13,508 nt of DNA. Source: Byssochlamys sp. IMV 00236 (lineage: Eukaryota > Ascomycota > Eurotiomycetes > Eurotiales > Thermoascaceae). The stretch covers positions 1 through 13,508 of the forward strand of contig MSJH02000355.1 of NCBI GenBank assembly GCA_001931875.2, read 5' to 3'. Numbering within the stretch: position 1 is the stretch's first letter; the number at the start of each line of letters is the position of its first letter. Made by a program: the position numbers and the translations under genes. Below, in pieces: positions 1-8,600 of this stretch. Below the pieces are notes generated by a model. The model was not told the origin of the DNA, did no database searches, and saw nothing but the letters and a program-made list of their open reading frames with translations.

Positions 1-57
<57 letters not shown>
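1..57. repeat. T57 homopolymer at window edge
   Basis: The window opens with 57 uninterrupted T residues, 33 bases before the first ATG of the decayed transposase. It is longer than any other homopolymer here (the next is T24 in a kinase intron). It could be a genomic poly(T) tract, the poly(A) tail of a minus-strand retrocopy, or an artefact at a contig end. The transposase to its right is read on the plus strand, so the tract is not that gene's own tail. Confidence 0.9.
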
Positions 58-90
58 CCTGTTTATATTTTACAGACATTTAGAATTAAT

Positions 91-1131
91 ATGCAATTTC
101 TTTTCAAAGATGGACAAGGGCATGTTGTTGATGAGAACATAGTTGAGTCCATAGATCTTGTTGTTGACAAGGAGCTACTCGCTATTGAAACAGTATCAAA
201 CGTTATTACGAGAACCTTGAAAGCATTTTCGAGAAGAAGAAAAAGTCAGGTCAGCGTTGTATTCTTAGGGCGGAACACAAGCAGTCTCTTTTAAATTACA
301 TTGATGAGAATCCTTCTGTTGTTGTAACCGAAATAGCAGAAAGTTTAACGCAAAACTTTGTGAATCTTAATGTTTCTCGTAGCACTGTTTATAAATTCAT
401 GACAACTGAGTGTAATCTATCTATTAAGCAGGCACAATTCCAGCCTGTAGAAAGAAATAGCGAAGAAAATATTCAACAAAGGTACGATTGGGTACAAAAG
501 TGGCAGCAAACTGACTTAGTTTTATGACAAATTGCGTCTTTCTTGATGAATCAGCCTTTCATATCAATTTGAAACGAGGCATGACCAGGTCAAAGAAGGG
601 AACTCCCGCAATAGTTGCAGTGCCTACAACTAAAGCGAACGTAACATCGATTTTAGGTGCAATATCTACAACGGGTTTAATCAATGTCAGTTTGAGGGTT
701 CCAAAACGTATCAAAAAGAGAAAACTTGAACGTGCAGGTGATGGTTATATCATATGAACAGTGGCAGGGCATTATCTAAGCTTTTTAAAGGCTACTCTTG
801 ATGAAATGGACAAGTATCCAGAAATGAAAGGACATTACTTCATCATGGATAATGCTCCTATCCATAGTTCAACTGATACAGGAGAGTATATTCGCTCCCA
901 AGGATATCGATATGCATATCTTCCCCCGTACTATCCTGAACTAAATCCGATTGAGCAGTTCTGGTCCGTTGTCAAAGTTAAAGTTAAGCGAAATAAGTTT
1001 TTGAAAAAAAAAATTCGCTAATGACTAGAATTAGTGGGACCTGTAATAATTTATACTTAAGTGATTTCAAAGGTTTTGTTTACCATTCTGCCAAATGTTT
1101 TGATAAATGTTTAAACAAAGAAAAACTATGA
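91..1131 (+). pseudogene. Decayed Tc1/mariner-type (DD34E, DDE_3) transposase
   Basis: This is the relic of a cut-and-paste DNA transposase. The N-terminal part has a helix-turn-helix-like stretch (about 320-410, with VSRSTVYKFM). The catalytic part keeps three acidic motifs: FLDESAF (from about 539), FIMDNAPIH (from about 841) and PPYYPELNPIEQFW (ending about 963). 34 residues separate the second Asp from the Glu, the Tc1 spacing. The reading frame is broken at four places: a frame change near 248, another near 515-522, an in-frame TGA at 755-757, and a frame change at the A10 run 1004-1013. After the last break a coding-like tail (LMTRIS... to ...NKEKL) continues to a TGA at 1129-1131. No terminal inverted repeats or TA target duplication were found by eye. 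The left end abuts the T57 tract. The breaks make an active enzyme unlikely; some could be sequencing errors in homopolymers, but the TGA is not in one. Confidence 0.9.
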
Positions 1132-1920
1132 TGGTTTTTTTGGGGAAGCTATTTGTCAGATCAACTGAATAATAGATTTCGATACTGTTCATATCGTCAA
1201 TCAACTTTGAAAACTTAATGAAGTTCGATTCATTGTATGGTTCGCAGTAAAACATGTATATTGCTTGCTCCCTGGAGATGATCACTATGGTAACAAAAAA
1301 AGACAACTTGAGAGAAAGGCAATAAAAAAAACAGTCTTCATAGAGCCAATGCTAATCTGTCTCAAATCACTCTACGCTAATCCCTTCAAGTACAATCAAT
1401 ATCCTGCTTTTGTGAAAGATTTGAAAAGAATGAAGATAACGACATTCAAGCCAATAGATGAGAGAAGGATACACTAGAAAAACCTTTTGTCAAAATTTTC
1501 ATTCACAACTCATAAATTTTGAACATAATAAAACTTTTGATTATAAGAACTTTGTGCTGCTTCAATATTTCTACTTTGATCGCTGGCATGGTTTCTTCCT
1601 GCAGTCAGATTTTTTCAACGTTTCTGGTTCATTCAACAACTCATTACGGTTATAGACATGAATGACGTGGTTGGATGGTATGTTGTCGATAATGATTTTT
1701 TTAAGGTTTGGATGTTGTCTTTTAATATAATTGTTAAAGAACTTTTTCTTTTCATAAAGCTTCAAACCATCTGTTTACATCAAGAATCCGTATAAGTCAT
1801 TGCAGTCTGTTAATAGGCTAGCATAGCCCAGCGCTATCAAACAACTTTATCGATTGCCGTATTTACCCTATAAATACGTAATGTTGCCGTATAAGATTAC
1901 TATAAACCTATACTCTAAGC
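1132..1920. other. Unassigned AT-rich DNA with coding-like pieces
   Basis: No gene is recognised. Short open stretches occur on both strands. The most protein-like are on the minus strand, at 1306-1067 (contains FYCEPYNESNFIKF) and 1765-1571 (contains NYIKRQHPNLKKIIIDN). Between them the minus strand changes frame and carries stops, so if they belong together they form a degraded gene. A plus-strand open stretch at 1265-1477 overlaps them. None shows a motif I can name. Confidence 0.4.
1854..1892. repeat. Nested direct and inverted repeat
   Basis: The 9-mer TTGCCGTAT occurs at 1854-1862 and again at 1884-1892. Between and overlapping these copies, GTATTTA (1859-1865) and TAAATAC (1871-1877) form a perfect 7-base inverted repeat around a 5-base loop. 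This may be a remnant end of a small transposon or a chance hairpin in AT-rich DNA. Confidence 0.5.
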
Positions 1921-2918
1921 ATGAATACAGTAAGGCCTCGACTCTATCATAACCTTCGGTGGGGTAGGAGGAGCATTCCAGAATCGAGGTTACTCCAGGA
2001 GAGAGTTCATATCCCGACAACGTACACTAAACATCAGTTGTCGAACTTTCTGGTATTGATGGCAGTAGAAGAGGTGCACCATCTTGACCAAGAGATGCAT
2101 ACAAAGAGGAACTGGCAGATGAAGGGCTACGAAGAAAAAAAAAAAAGAGAGAGGTCAGTTGCTGTTGTAAAAAACAAAAAGACAGAAAAGTCATACTTAT
2201 ACTTTCGAGGATGAGTCTCGACGTGCCCACCAAGAGCATCCAGGGTATTAAAAGCGTAAGGGCATCAAGGACATCCATACACGACACGGCTGTTTAATTC
2301 TTTTTTCACAAGAGTCGTTCCTGGAGGCAACTACTAGGTCATAGTTTTCTACATTTTGATAATGTCGACGAAAGAATTGCTTCCGAGTAAATCCAGTTCC
2401 TTGCATTTGTGGCAAGTGTGTGCACATAAATCTTCGTGATTGTTATTGTGCTATATCAAAAAAGAGGAAAGAGAAGAAAAAAAAGGAAAATACTACATGC
2501 ATCAGAAAACGCACCAGAAGTTAGACTAAAACTACGGGCGCCACTTCTATCCATTACCTATGATGTTGTCCAACAAAACTTCTCACCATCTTTGTTTGTT
2601 TCTTTGCAAGAAGAAAAAGGGATAAAAAAGAAATGTTGTCATTTTTATTCTAATTTTATGTTGTCATTCTATCAACAAAGATGCAAGAATACGTGTAATT
2701 CTGATGACATCGCATTTTATATCAGAGAGAGCGAACTGTACAGTCTTAGGTTAGGCATAGGCATTGGTAGTGTAAATTTGTATAGTGACAACATAGGTAG
2801 CATCCCATGGAAGCATCTGTAGTATTAGCTTATTTTCTGGTGCATGTAGTGCTCACCTTTTCTGTGACTTTAATAAATAATAAGAGATCTAAAGTGGGAA
2901 TATAAGTGCCAACAAGGT
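1921..2918. other. Gene-poor AT-rich region
   Basis: There is no convincing gene. Open stretches on the plus strand (1921-2214, 2436-2822) and the minus strand (2287-2027) are rich in Lys/Arg or Leu/Ser, as expected from AT- and purine-rich DNA. They show no family motif and no splice-supported extension. A GTGGGAA heptamer at 2894-2900 matches the CSL consensus but sits about 2 kb from the nearest gene start. Confidence 0.5.
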
Positions 2919-3276
2919 TCATGATCCCATCTCAGTATTATCTTCAATGTCATCTTTCATATCTCCTATGACATTGTTAAATGATGCCAGCGCCATCTTG
3001 TTATTCTTTGCATCGCGAACCGACGAAGAATCATTATTCCAATTTTTTTTTGTCCTGAAAATCATAAATATTTGAAGTCCGACAGAAGTCAACTGGAACA
3101 GGGTTAGACGCGTCATGCAATGGAACAGCTGTCAGTAAGTTACAGTCTGTAGAAGTAAAAACTATTTTATTTGGAATTATGCGTAGAAGTTTATTACATT
3201 TCTGGAGAAGAAGGGTTATAAAAGTTCTTCCGCCTTTTGTTTTGTCCTCTTCCTCTGTCAGCTTCATAATGGACAA
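2919..3276 (-). pseudogene. Frameshifted hypothetical relic
   Basis: Two minus-strand frames abut at a T9 run (about 3043-3051 on the plus strand). The upstream frame starts at an ATG at 3267-3265 (the open frame reaches 3276) and reads MKLTEEEDK... to ...SNIYDFQDKKK. The downstream frame continues from WNNDSSSVRDAK to ...DNTEMGS before its stop at 2919. Joined by a change of frame at the homopolymer they would give roughly 115 residues of mixed composition, more protein-like than the surrounding open frames. I do not recognise the family. It may be a fragment of a larger decayed gene, an intact gene with an assembly error at T9, or chance. Confidence 0.35.
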
Positions 3277-4157
3277 AGGGGGGGGGATATTATTGAATTT
3301 ATATTTTCATCAATGATTCATTGTGCTCTTCTTTCAACCTCCCAGAATGCATCTGACCGCATTCTATGACTCAAGATAATTATTAGCGGTGCTCTTTATA
3401 AGAAATAAAGATTGAACAGGTACTTTCATATACCAATAAAAGTTGACGCACTCTGGAATGAATGCATTTTTATCGTCAACAGTCGGACTTGTACCCAAAG
3501 CGAGCTATGTCAATATTTCAAACATAAAGTATGAAGGTTTGGATTGCATGTTCCAGAGATATATGTCTTGAATATAGTGCAGGGAAAAAAGAAATTGTAA
3601 GATGTAAGTCTTATCCGCAGCATGGACGAAGTGTACTTTCATTCGCTTGAAAATCGCCATACTTCTAAATCAAACATCGTCGACAATTGACTTTAGCATG
3701 ATCAACGCGCCATATAGATCTTTACCGATGATTGAAACCGGTTTTTGGTCGATTATCATAATCAAAATATGATATAAGGTTACATTACTTCAGACATGAT
3801 TAAAAGGTCTCTTTAGAAAAATGAAAGAAAGAAAAAGGATAATAAAGATGGAAAGACCACATTTTTTACTGCCGAGCAAAAATTACGGCCAAATAAACTC
3901 ATTCCGATTGTAAACAAAGAAACTTAAAAGGTTAACTTTCTTTCTTCTTAAAACTCTTTGTTTTTCACTGAGACGTCACTTGACTATGTTACGCACAAAG
4001 TTTACCCCATACATTTTTAATTAAGGGGGTGTGTTTTACTTGACGCTTTACTTTCTCGTTTTCTTTCTTTTTTTGTATGAATAAAAGTGAGAGAGGAGGG
4101 ATTAATTTAAGGAATATAAAAAAGTCATCTTTTTATAGGCTATTCCAAAGTACAAGT

Positions 4158-4194
4158 GTATATATATATATACACATATACATATATACACATA
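4158..4194. repeat. TA/CA dinucleotide microsatellite
   Basis: A run of alternating TA and CA dinucleotides, about 0.8 kb upstream of the CSL start codon. It is a simple-sequence tract with no visible gene function. Confidence 0.8.
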
Positions 4195-4882
4195 ATGTCG
4201 TACAGGTTACTTGAGCGTCACTCAGACTGGCAATGCTTTGGCCAGTTCTTGATTGATTTGACCGAGATAGCCAATGAGATGTGTTACATATTAAACTAAA
4301 GTAACAAATAATTTGTAGCCACTTTTCTTCTTTTTAGTTTCAGGTCAACCTTAATTGTACAAATGCGCGCAAATAGTACATAAATAAGAATTGGGAATCC
4401 GTCATCTGATAGGTATATCATCGACATCTTTGTATAATTATTCTATCATTCTCTCCTTTATTTCCTAATTCAATTGTAGGATGGTCGCGCGTTTAAAATA
4501 GAAATATAGATATTACTCATTTAAAGTGTAATGAAGTCAAGTGTCGTTAGACACACTCAAAACAAAAAAGAAACATTAGATGCCGGATGACCCTACACAA
4601 GATCGCCTTATTTGGCCAAAAAGTGGAGAAGCTAGGATAACAAACAGAGACATACCCGAAAGTTACTCTTCTACAGTGATACATATACGTTCTGATTCAT
4701 CCAATATTCTTGTATCCCTTTCTAGAATGACACACGCTTCCACAGAAACACCTCGTAACTTGTAAACATTATACCTAGACTTCACTGTATGTGCAATGCT
4801 TATTTAGTTACATAAATTGAACTGCCGATTTGTTTGATTTACCCCGCTTTTTTGATGCATTAATACAGGTTCCCATAAAGCG

Positions 4883-4929
4883 CCTTTTTTTTCTCTTCTT
4901 TTTTTTTATTTTCTCTTTCTTTCTCTTTA
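4883..4929 (+). promoter_or_regulatory. CT-rich tract upstream of CSL start
   Basis: A nearly pure pyrimidine stretch 44-90 bases before the CSL ATG. The other two genes have equivalent coding-strand CT-rich tracts immediately upstream (11008-11104 and about 13347-13380, read on the minus strand), suggesting a shared core-promoter or 5'-leader feature. The assignment rests on position and composition only. Confidence 0.4.
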
Positions 4930-4972
4930 TTAGCCTTCTTTAATAAATAAAAAAGAAAGTCATTTAGCAGTA

Positions 4973-7900
4973 ATGCCTATAATGACTGGGATCCCTCCAC
5001 AACATGATATCATGAAGTATGATATATTTCATAAACCTTCTCCTGAAACTTCTTCAAGCAGTCGCAAACGCAAGCAAGAAACTCAATACCCTTCTATGGA
5101 CACTCATCTACTTAATATCTCTTTTTCCCAATATCCGGGAATTTATGCCGAGTCCTTTCAGTATGAACGTCAATCTGAGGATCTGAAAGCATCTATTGTC
5201 ACCAGTACCTCTTCCTCTTCTACCAGTTCTTCTTTTATGCAATCTAGTCCTGCTTCTTTTGATCTCCCTCTTGAACCTTTGGTGACCAGGACTCCGCAGT
5301 TTCAAGCATTTTTGCCCAATGACCCAGAAGGGAGTCATAATGAGGGCGTGGGAGAAAATAACAATCTGACAGACATCATGGTAGACTTTGATACGCTCGC
5401 TCAACCCAATACTTTTCAGCGCATCGTTCAAAGACCTAACCTGCAACTTACTGACTTGAATGTTCTTCATCAACGCCACCAGCAACAGCTCATTCAGTCA
5501 TGGGACAATACATCGTCACCAATGCACTCGCCTTCTTCTCGTTATTCACCAGGCACGCCAGGTTTTTTCACACCAGGCTTTCTCGAATCGCTCCAAGAAG
5601 ACGAAGTCTATGATCACAGAATAGGCATCGACTGGGACACAAACACTCCTCCTCATCCTTCCAATGAAGCTATGGAATATAACGCCATAATAGTAAGAAG
5701 GAAAATGTGTCATTTTCATCTAAAACGCTAAACCCAAACTTTGTTTTTAAAATAGTCACCAGAAAAGAACTTGGTTGCACAAAGTGGAGAAGGTGTCACC
5801 TTCTTTACTTCATCATCTCCAACTGATCATGCATTGCTTGGAAAAGAAAAAACAGCAAACCGTCGAGCATGCATGGGCGCACCCAACAACCGTATGCTTC
5901 AATTATCAGCCAATGCAGCCAGAATTAAGCCCTTGGTGCAGACGTACTTGGCCAATTCAGTCAGTCAAGAAGTAGCCACACGTTTAGGCGAAAAGACAGT
6001 AATCATTCTCACCAGCAAAGTGGCCCAAAAGAGTTATGGCACTGAAAAAAGGTTTCATTTTAAATGATTTTTTTTATTGAATTTTTTTTTCTAAAGACTT
6101 TTTTTTTAACCTAGATTTCTATGTCCTCCACCCACGACTATTCTTGTTGGCACCGGCTGGTGGACAGCCAAGGACAAGGTGGATAGCATGGGCAATGAGG
6201 TTCTTCGCGTGTCTGGCCTGGATAAGGATATCATTCTTGCTCCCCCTAAACTCACTGTTTCCATTTCTGGCGAAACATCCACCCAAGCAGGGCAGATTGA
6301 ATGGTACACTGTTTCTGGTGCGACGGTTGGACAAACCGGACAGATCAAGTCAACATCGTCTCAAGGCAAAGAAAACTCGAGCCGTTTCAGAAGCTCAGAA
6401 TCTCGTCATCCTCCTGTGGACATGTATCATAACCACCAACAGGAACCTCTTGCAGCCGGCAAATGCGTGTCGAAACATCTATACATCAATGACGCTGATG
6501 AGAAACGTAAGCGTGTCGAATGCCTCGCTCGACTCCAGCTCGCGAATGGTCTTCAATTAGGCACACTTGCCAGCAAGGCTATCAAGGTGATCAGCAAGCC
6601 CAGCAAGAAGCGACAGAGTGTGAAAAATATGGAACGTAAAGTAATTGTTTATTTGATTTTTATTTATAAATGTCATTTTAACCCCCATATAAAGTGTGTA
6701 TTCATCATGGCACGACTGTCTCCTTGTTTAATCGTATTCGTTCTCAAACTGTGTCTACGAAATACCTAGGCGTCTCAACTAGCGAAGGCACACCTCTTGC
6801 CTTCCCCGGACTCTCTCTTCAAGCGAATACGTCTTCAGATGGTACTTGCTTTGTCGCTCGCACGACCAGTTGGGATCCCTTCATCGTCTGGATTGTTGAC
6901 ACATCGCGATCGCCTGGAGAGCCTGCTGAAGAAAGTGATACGCCTGAAGATTACATCGGACCCAATGTTCTCAGTCGAAGCACACCCTACCCACCCCCAC
7001 CTGCGATTGCTCTCAAGAACAAAACAAGTCAGTTGATTCCGATCCATTACAACCAGCACATTGTCCTCCAGTGCCTGACGACCGGCCTGGTCAGTCCTGT
7101 GATGGTCATCCGCAAGGTGGACCGCGCATCGACCGTCGTTGGCGGTGCGAGATGTACAGACGACCTGACGGGCGGCGGTGGTGAATTTGGAGATGAAGTC
7201 TTGGGTGACCCTGTGTCTCAGTTACACAAGATTGCTCTTCAGATCGTACAGGACCCTTCAAGCGCTCAGCAGCAATCACTACAAGATATGATGATGCCCC
7301 GAACTTCTCAGCCTGTGACTTACTTGGCTTGTTTAAATGATATGGTCGGCATGCACAAGACAACCGAAGGCCGAAAACCAGTGACTGGTAGTGTAACCAA
7401 ACCTTTGAACAGTCAGGCTTGGGACGAAAGCTTTTCGAACGACCTGTTTGATATCACCTCTCAAGAAGGCGGTAAAATCATCAGAAAGCGACGCGTGTCG
7501 ACCGATGTGCAAATGGCAAGGCCTCCTGAGAAGCTCATGTCGTCCATGTCCCTCTCTGATCATTTACCTACCTCATCTGAATTACTTCGCCACCAAGAGT
7601 TTCCTCATCGACGTCGTGTGAATAGTTTAAATGATGAATTGTACTATACAAGTATCCCTCAACACATGTTTCAACAACAGCCACAAAGCTCATTGAGTGA
7701 AGCTTCGCGTAAATCAAGTATTAGTAGTAATGGTAGTTCATCTACCACCACCACCACCACCACGACTGCCAGGCGATCTTCTGTCGCCAGTGCAACAGGG
7801 AACAATCTCAATAACCTAGGTGCTTATTGGAGCGAAGACGTTTCTGATGCAGCTGTATGGACCATTGTAGGCACAGGTAAAGACATATTAAGGGTGATTA

Positions 7901-8272
7901 TATGAAACACTAAATATTTTTCCCATAGATTGTGCTACTTACACATTTTGGTCTCCCTCCTTGGATGACCCTTCCTCCTCACTATCGACCAACTCATTCC
8001 CTTCACTCTCGCACTTTTTCACAAGTACAAACAAATCTGATCAGGAACGGTTCCTGACAATGCACGGTGAAAACTTCTCAAGAGACCTTCAAGTATGGTT
8101 TGGTGACGTGAAGGCAGCTCTGACAGAGTACAGAAGTAGAGAGCTGATCATTTGTAAAGTGCCTTCAAGACAGGAATTACTAGAGACCAAAGAATTGTAT
8201 GGTAATATACCTATCTTGTTAGTACGAGGAGATAGCACAATTTGTAAAACTGGTAAATACTACCCATTGTAA
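4973..8272 (+). CDS. CSL (CBF1/Su(H)/Lag-1, RBPJ-like) transcription factor
   Basis: A nuclear sequence-specific DNA-binding protein of the CSL family, which recognises GTGRGAA-type sites. The model has five exons: 4973-5692, 5756-6051, 6115-6635, 6695-7876 and 7929-8272, giving 3063 nt and 1020 residues. The four introns are 63, 63, 59 and 52 nt with GT-AG ends, and each junction restores a family motif. The start is the first ATG after an in-frame TAG at 4931. Residues 1-about 280 are Ser/Pro/Gln-rich, with SRKRKQ near residue 30 as a possible nuclear signal. The RHR-N domain has AQKSYGTEKRFLCPPP (330-345) and SKPSKKRQSVKN (499-510). The beta-trefoil domain has LFNRIRSQTVSTKYL (523-537) and DPVSQLHK (684-691). 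The C-terminal TIG-like domain has WTIVGTD (901-907) and MHGENF...VWFGDV (951-967). Against RBPJ (about 500 residues) it has extra segments near 410-445, in the trefoil and at about 730-895. It is nearer in size to fission-yeast Cbf12 than Cbf11. Fungi lack Notch, so its role is Notch-independent; the F1/F2 subclass needs phylogeny. Confidence 0.95.
7744..7767 (+). repeat. ACC-type triplet repeat coding for Thr8
   Basis: Six ACC codons followed by ACG and ACT encode eight threonines (residues 863-870) inside the low-complexity insertion of the CSL protein. It is an in-frame microsatellite and probably length-variable between strains. Confidence 0.85.
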
Positions 8273-8346
8273 TCGCACATACCCATTCCTTCGTTCTTTT
8301 TTTATATATTATGTTATGTTATGAACTATTATTATGTGCATATGTT

Positions 8347-8352
8347 TTTATT
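8347..8352 (-). terminator. Candidate poly(A) signal of phosphodiesterase gene
   Basis: TTTATT on the plus strand reads AATAAA on the minus strand, about 250 nt past the phosphodiesterase stop. It is a plausible signal in AT-rich DNA, where such hexamers also occur by chance. Confidence 0.35.
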
Positions 8353-8372
8353 TGTATGCTAGTCATGTATGC

Positions 8373-8408
8373 TTCCCCCCTCCCCTCTCTCTCTCTCTTT
8401 ATATATAT
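8373..8408. repeat. Pyrimidine (CT)n and TA simple sequence
   Basis: A C-run passes into CT dinucleotides and then TA repeats within the shared 3' spacer. It is a low-complexity tract with no visible coding role. Confidence 0.8.
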
Positions 8409-8532
8409 TTACATCTTATACATATATACACTTCATATATACTTTACTTCCCCGCCCCCTCTCTTTCCCCACTCTTTCACAATTTATATATATATATATT
8501 TAACAAGACTGTGCATGTTTATATAAAGTTAC

Positions 8533-8538
8533 AATAAA
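8533..8538 (+). terminator. Candidate poly(A) signal of CSL gene
   Basis: An AATAAA hexamer lies 261 nt after the CSL stop codon. If used together with the opposing signal at 8347-8352, the two mature transcripts would overlap by about 190 nt. Confidence 0.35.
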
Positions 8539-8600
8539 TACAAATATCTATTTTATCTATACAGAAATCACATAATGTACACAAAGAAAGAGGAAGGGGG

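Larger units (their letters stand above)
3277..4972. other. Long upstream region of the CSL gene
   Basis: About 1.7 kb without a recognisable gene. It contains a G9 run (3278-3286), a TA/CA-rich microsatellite (4158-4194), and a 61-codon plus-strand open stretch (4580-4765) with no domain signature. A pyrimidine-rich block lies just before the CSL start. The 5' leader and promoter of the CSL gene must lie in the right-hand part. No splice sites for an upstream non-coding exon could be assigned with confidence. Confidence 0.5.
8273..8600. other. Spacer between convergent CSL and phosphodiesterase genes
   Basis: A 328-bp spacer holding both 3' untranslated regions. It contains a C/CT-rich block with following TA repeats (8373-8408), another TA run (8485-8499) and candidate poly(A) signals on both strands. 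No open frame with family similarity was seen; the short open frames here encode only Ile/Tyr/Leu- and Pro/Ser-rich simple sequence. Confidence 0.7.

Noticed and set aside
1921..2214. 97-codon plus-strand open stretch
   Set aside because: It is Lys/Arg/Glu-rich because of purine-rich DNA. An opposing open frame of similar length covers part of it, and no motif is recognisable.
2436..2822. 128-codon plus-strand open stretch
   Set aside because: The composition follows local AT/purine content, it has no domain signature, and no exon neighbours could be joined to it.
2894..2900. GTGGGAA, a perfect CSL-consensus heptamer
   Set aside because: It lies about 2 kb upstream of the CSL gene within a decayed region. 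A single 7-mer is expected by chance in a window of this size.
4580..4765. 61-codon plus-strand open stretch upstream of the CSL gene
   Set aside because: It has an ATG and no stops but no family motif and no splice-supported extension. It could be chance; it is mentioned only as content of the upstream region.
5108..5485. Minus-strand open frame of 125 codons inside CSL exon 1
   Set aside because: It is a shadow of the coding exon and is Arg/Ser-rich from the complement of Ser/Glu codons.
6144..6560. 138-codon alternative plus-strand frame within CSL exon 3
   Set aside because: The competing frame carries the CSL motifs and joins in phase to both neighbouring exons.
8253..8365. Possible extra CSL intron from the GTAAAT at the C-terminus to a TAG near 8363
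   Set aside because: The resulting extension gives no CSL-like residues, while reading straight through ends in TGKYYPL, which suits the last strand of the domain.
8311..8537. Overlapping plus-strand open frames in the convergent spacer
   Set aside because: They are translations of TA and CT simple sequence (Ile/Tyr and Pro/Ser/Leu-rich), not protein-like.
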